A stretch of DNA of 64,000 nt from Streptococcus parasanguinis (GTDB taxonomy: Bacteria; Bacillota; Bacilli; Lactobacillales; Streptococcaceae). The stretch lies in assembly GCF_032163505.1 (NCBI RefSeq), contig NZ_CP134147.1, forward strand, positions 1,764,501 to 1,828,500. Direction: 5' to 3'. This document shows, piece after piece, positions 62,836 through 64,000 of this stretch. Positions within the stretch are counted from its first letter, which is position 1; each line of letters opens with the position of its first letter. Below the pieces are notes generated by a model. It saw only the letters and a program-made list of their open reading frames with translations, was not told where the DNA came from and made no database searches. The translations under genes were made by a program, and so were the position numbers.

Positions 62836-62862
62836 AAAAAGAGGCACTTAAGGCCTCTTTTT
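62836..62862 (+). terminator. Terminator of the truncated gene
   Basis: AAAAAGAGGC-ACTTAAG-GCCTCTTTTT, a perfect 10-bp stem with T-run. The second arm is the first part of the right-end repeat; the copy at 39.4 kb has lost the matching arm. Confidence 0.8.
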
Positions 62863-63013
62863 CTCTCCTTCAAATACTCTGTCACTGTCCATTTACTGTC
62901 CAATATAATGTAATACATCTATAAATTGTTGATTTTATCGAATGCAAAATCGCTTAAAATCAGTATTTTGATAAATAACAAGACTTTAAGAATCTTAAAT
63001 CAAGTCTTGCATA
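62852..63013. repeat. Right end of the integrated element (copy of 39443-39603)
   Basis: 162 bp nearly identical to the internal copy, including TGTCACTGTCCATTTACTGT and the CTTTAAGAATCTTAAAT run before the core. It is probably the arm region bound by the integrase and its accessory protein. Confidence 0.88.
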
Positions 63014-63022
63014 TTCATCATA
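63007..63022. other. attR: right end 16-bp direct repeat
   Basis: TTGCATATTCATCATA, identical to 14707-14722. On the minus strand it restores the first five codons of ebfC and then runs into element DNA, giving a mini-frame of eight codons (MMNMQDLI, 63021-62995). Confidence 0.9.
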
Positions 63023-63202
63023 GTAATGACATTCCTTCCAACTTCTGAAATTTACAGTTCATTATACCATTTTTTAGACGCTTGGAAAAGCTTTGGATAG
63101 TAATCATGAAAAGCTTCTTTCACTCCGGATTGATTTTTAAGCTTTCACTACAAAATGAAAGAGAGCCTTTTTGAGCCTCTCTCAGAAAAATAATAAATTG
63201 TT
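63023..63202 (-). promoter_or_regulatory. Stranded native ebfC promoter and lrgB terminator
   Basis: Minus strand: TTTCCA (63088-63083), 16 bp, TATAAT (63066-63061), then GGAAGGA and the attR ATG at 63021, the arrangement expected for the original ebfC. It now drives only the eight-codon frame. A hairpin with AGAGAG/CTCTCT arms near 63160-63182 probably ends the lrgAB transcript. Confidence 0.65.
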
Positions 63203-63898
63203 TTAGGATAAAATCATCGAAGCCACAATTGGACTAATGAATACATACAAAATTCCTGTGATCCCAATTGCCAATCCTGCCATAGCACCGGCCACATGAC
63301 CATACTTAAACGCTGTCCCTGTTCCTACTGCATGTCCTGTTCCGCCAAGGGCTAACCCAATAGCTACTGGATCTTTTATTTTTAACAGTTTCAATATCGT
63401 TGGGCCCAAGACACTTGTTAATAATCCAGTTGCTACAACTACCACAAGAGTGATGGTCGTAATTCCTTGCATTTTTTCAGTAATCCCAACTGCCATTGCA
63501 GTCGTAACTGATTTTGGAAAGAGCGAAATGGCTAGAAAGTACTTCATTCCAAATGCTTTCGCGATCAATGCTGTAAAAATCGTATTCACAATAACTGCCA
63601 CTGTCGAGCCGATCAGAATACTCCGTGCATGATGCTTCATCAAATGGAAACTCTTATAGAGAGGAATCCCCAAGGCGACTGTCGATGGTCCAATCAACTG
63701 ATTTAACAGGGAACCACCGACATAGTAATCTTTATAAGAAATTCCTGTAATCATTAAGAATAAGATAACGATAACTGTAGCCACTAAAAGTGGCGTTGTT
63801 ATTGGATGAGGATACCTGCGGAAAATTAACATTCCAATCAAATAAGCCCAAATAGATAAGACAATCCCAAATAAAGGATTACTCGCAAAATTAGCCAT
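63203..63898 (-). CDS. lrgB: LrgB/CidB-family membrane protein
   Basis: 231 aa from the ATG at 63898 (MANFASNPLFGIVLSIWAYL), preceded by AAGGGGGA. It has about six membrane helices with the family segments GPSTVALGIPLY, LFPKSVTTAMAVGI and GLALGGTGHAVGTGTAF. It works with the holin-like LrgA in control of murein hydrolase activity and cell lysis (and pyruvate handling in some firmicutes). It overlaps lrgA by 8 bp. Confidence 0.95.
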   Translation of the reverse strand: MANFASNPLFGIVLSIWAYLIGMLIFRRYPHPITTPLLVATVIVILFLMITGISYKDYYVGGSLLNQLIGPSTVALGIPLYKSFHLMKHHARSILIGSTVAVIVNTIFTALIAKAFGMKYFLAISLFPKSVTTAMAVGITEKMQGITTITLVVVVATGLLTSVLGPTILKLLKIKDPVAIGLALGGTGHAVGTGTAFKYGHVAGAMAGLAIGITGILYVFISPIVASMILS

Positions 63899-64000
63899 GC
63901 TTGCGTCCCCCTTCTGGATAATCACCTTCAAAACGATTTTTTATAAAACTAACCACAATTGCAATTAAAGCCACATTGATAACCAAGGCTCCAACTAGAA
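63891..64000 (-). CDS. lrgA: LrgA/CidA holin-like protein, C-terminal part
   Basis: The frame entering from the right edge reads LVGALVINVALIAIVVSFIK, then NRFEGDYPEGGRKHG and stop at 63891. A final membrane helix and charged tail overlapping the start of lrgB fit the end of LrgA/CidA. Only about 35 codons are in the window. Confidence 0.75.
   Translation of the reverse strand, partial: LVGALVINVALIAIVVSFIKNRFEGDYPEGGRKHG

Overview
The window is chromosomal DNA of an oral-type Streptococcus. The evidence is a complete mevalonate operon (mvaK1-mvaD-mvaK2-fni), cppA, pepX, a rocS-like gene beside pepX, ebfC and lrgAB, with strong GGAGG ribosome sites and low-GC codon use. I cannot fix the species by eye. 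No rRNA, tRNA or CRISPR array was seen.

Layout: (1) 1-14.7 kb is core chromosome: a C69 dipeptidase, the mevalonate operon, a serine hydrolase, cppA, a membrane/papain-like protein, pepX, a RocS-like DNA-binding protein, an exonuclease, an ABC exporter and ebfC. Two copies of a structured, covarying repeat lie here (1358-1495 and 14186-14347). (2) 14.7-39.6 kb is a Tn916/ICESt3-type integrative conjugative element (ICE). It holds integrase, xis, a cell-wall hydrolase, VirB6-, VirB4-, TcpE-, TcpD- and TcpC-like proteins, MobT, oriT, the TcpA coupling protein and DUF961 proteins. Next come a control region with a XRE repressor and cargo: AbiH, ImmA with an S24 repressor, lipoproteins, and an ABC-2 exporter beside an Rgg regulator with a frameshifted SHP-like pheromone. 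(3) 39.6-63.0 kb is a second, accreted island without conjugation genes. It is packed with defence and antagonism genes: PezAT, Thoeris (ThsA/ThsB), a XerC-like recombinase, a pheromone-controlled ThiF/MccB-type peptide cluster, and a toxin-antitoxin-SecB chaperone operon resembling CmdTAC. A double-glycine peptide with a C39 exporter and a lactococcin-972 cluster follow. (4) 63.0-64 kb is chromosome again (lrgB, lrgA).

The ends of the 48-kb insertion are a perfect 16-bp direct repeat, TTGCATATTCATCATA, at 14707-14722 and 63007-63022. It covers the first five codons of ebfC, so the element is inserted at the ebfC start codon. Its end supplies a new ribosome site to ebfC, and the apparent native promoter is left stranded at 63.06 kb. 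A 161-bp copy of the right end lies inside the island at 39443-39603, which marks the junction between the ICE and the accreted island.

The systems I would look at first are the 17-residue peptide / ThiF enzyme / MFS / pheromone-regulator cluster (44.9-48.6 kb) and the ADP-ribosyltransferase-like toxin / antitoxin / SecB-like operon (49.6-51.0 kb). After those come the CxxC- and His-rich double-glycine peptide (55.5 kb) and Thoeris, whose two convergent genes carry near-identical promoter-leader segments.
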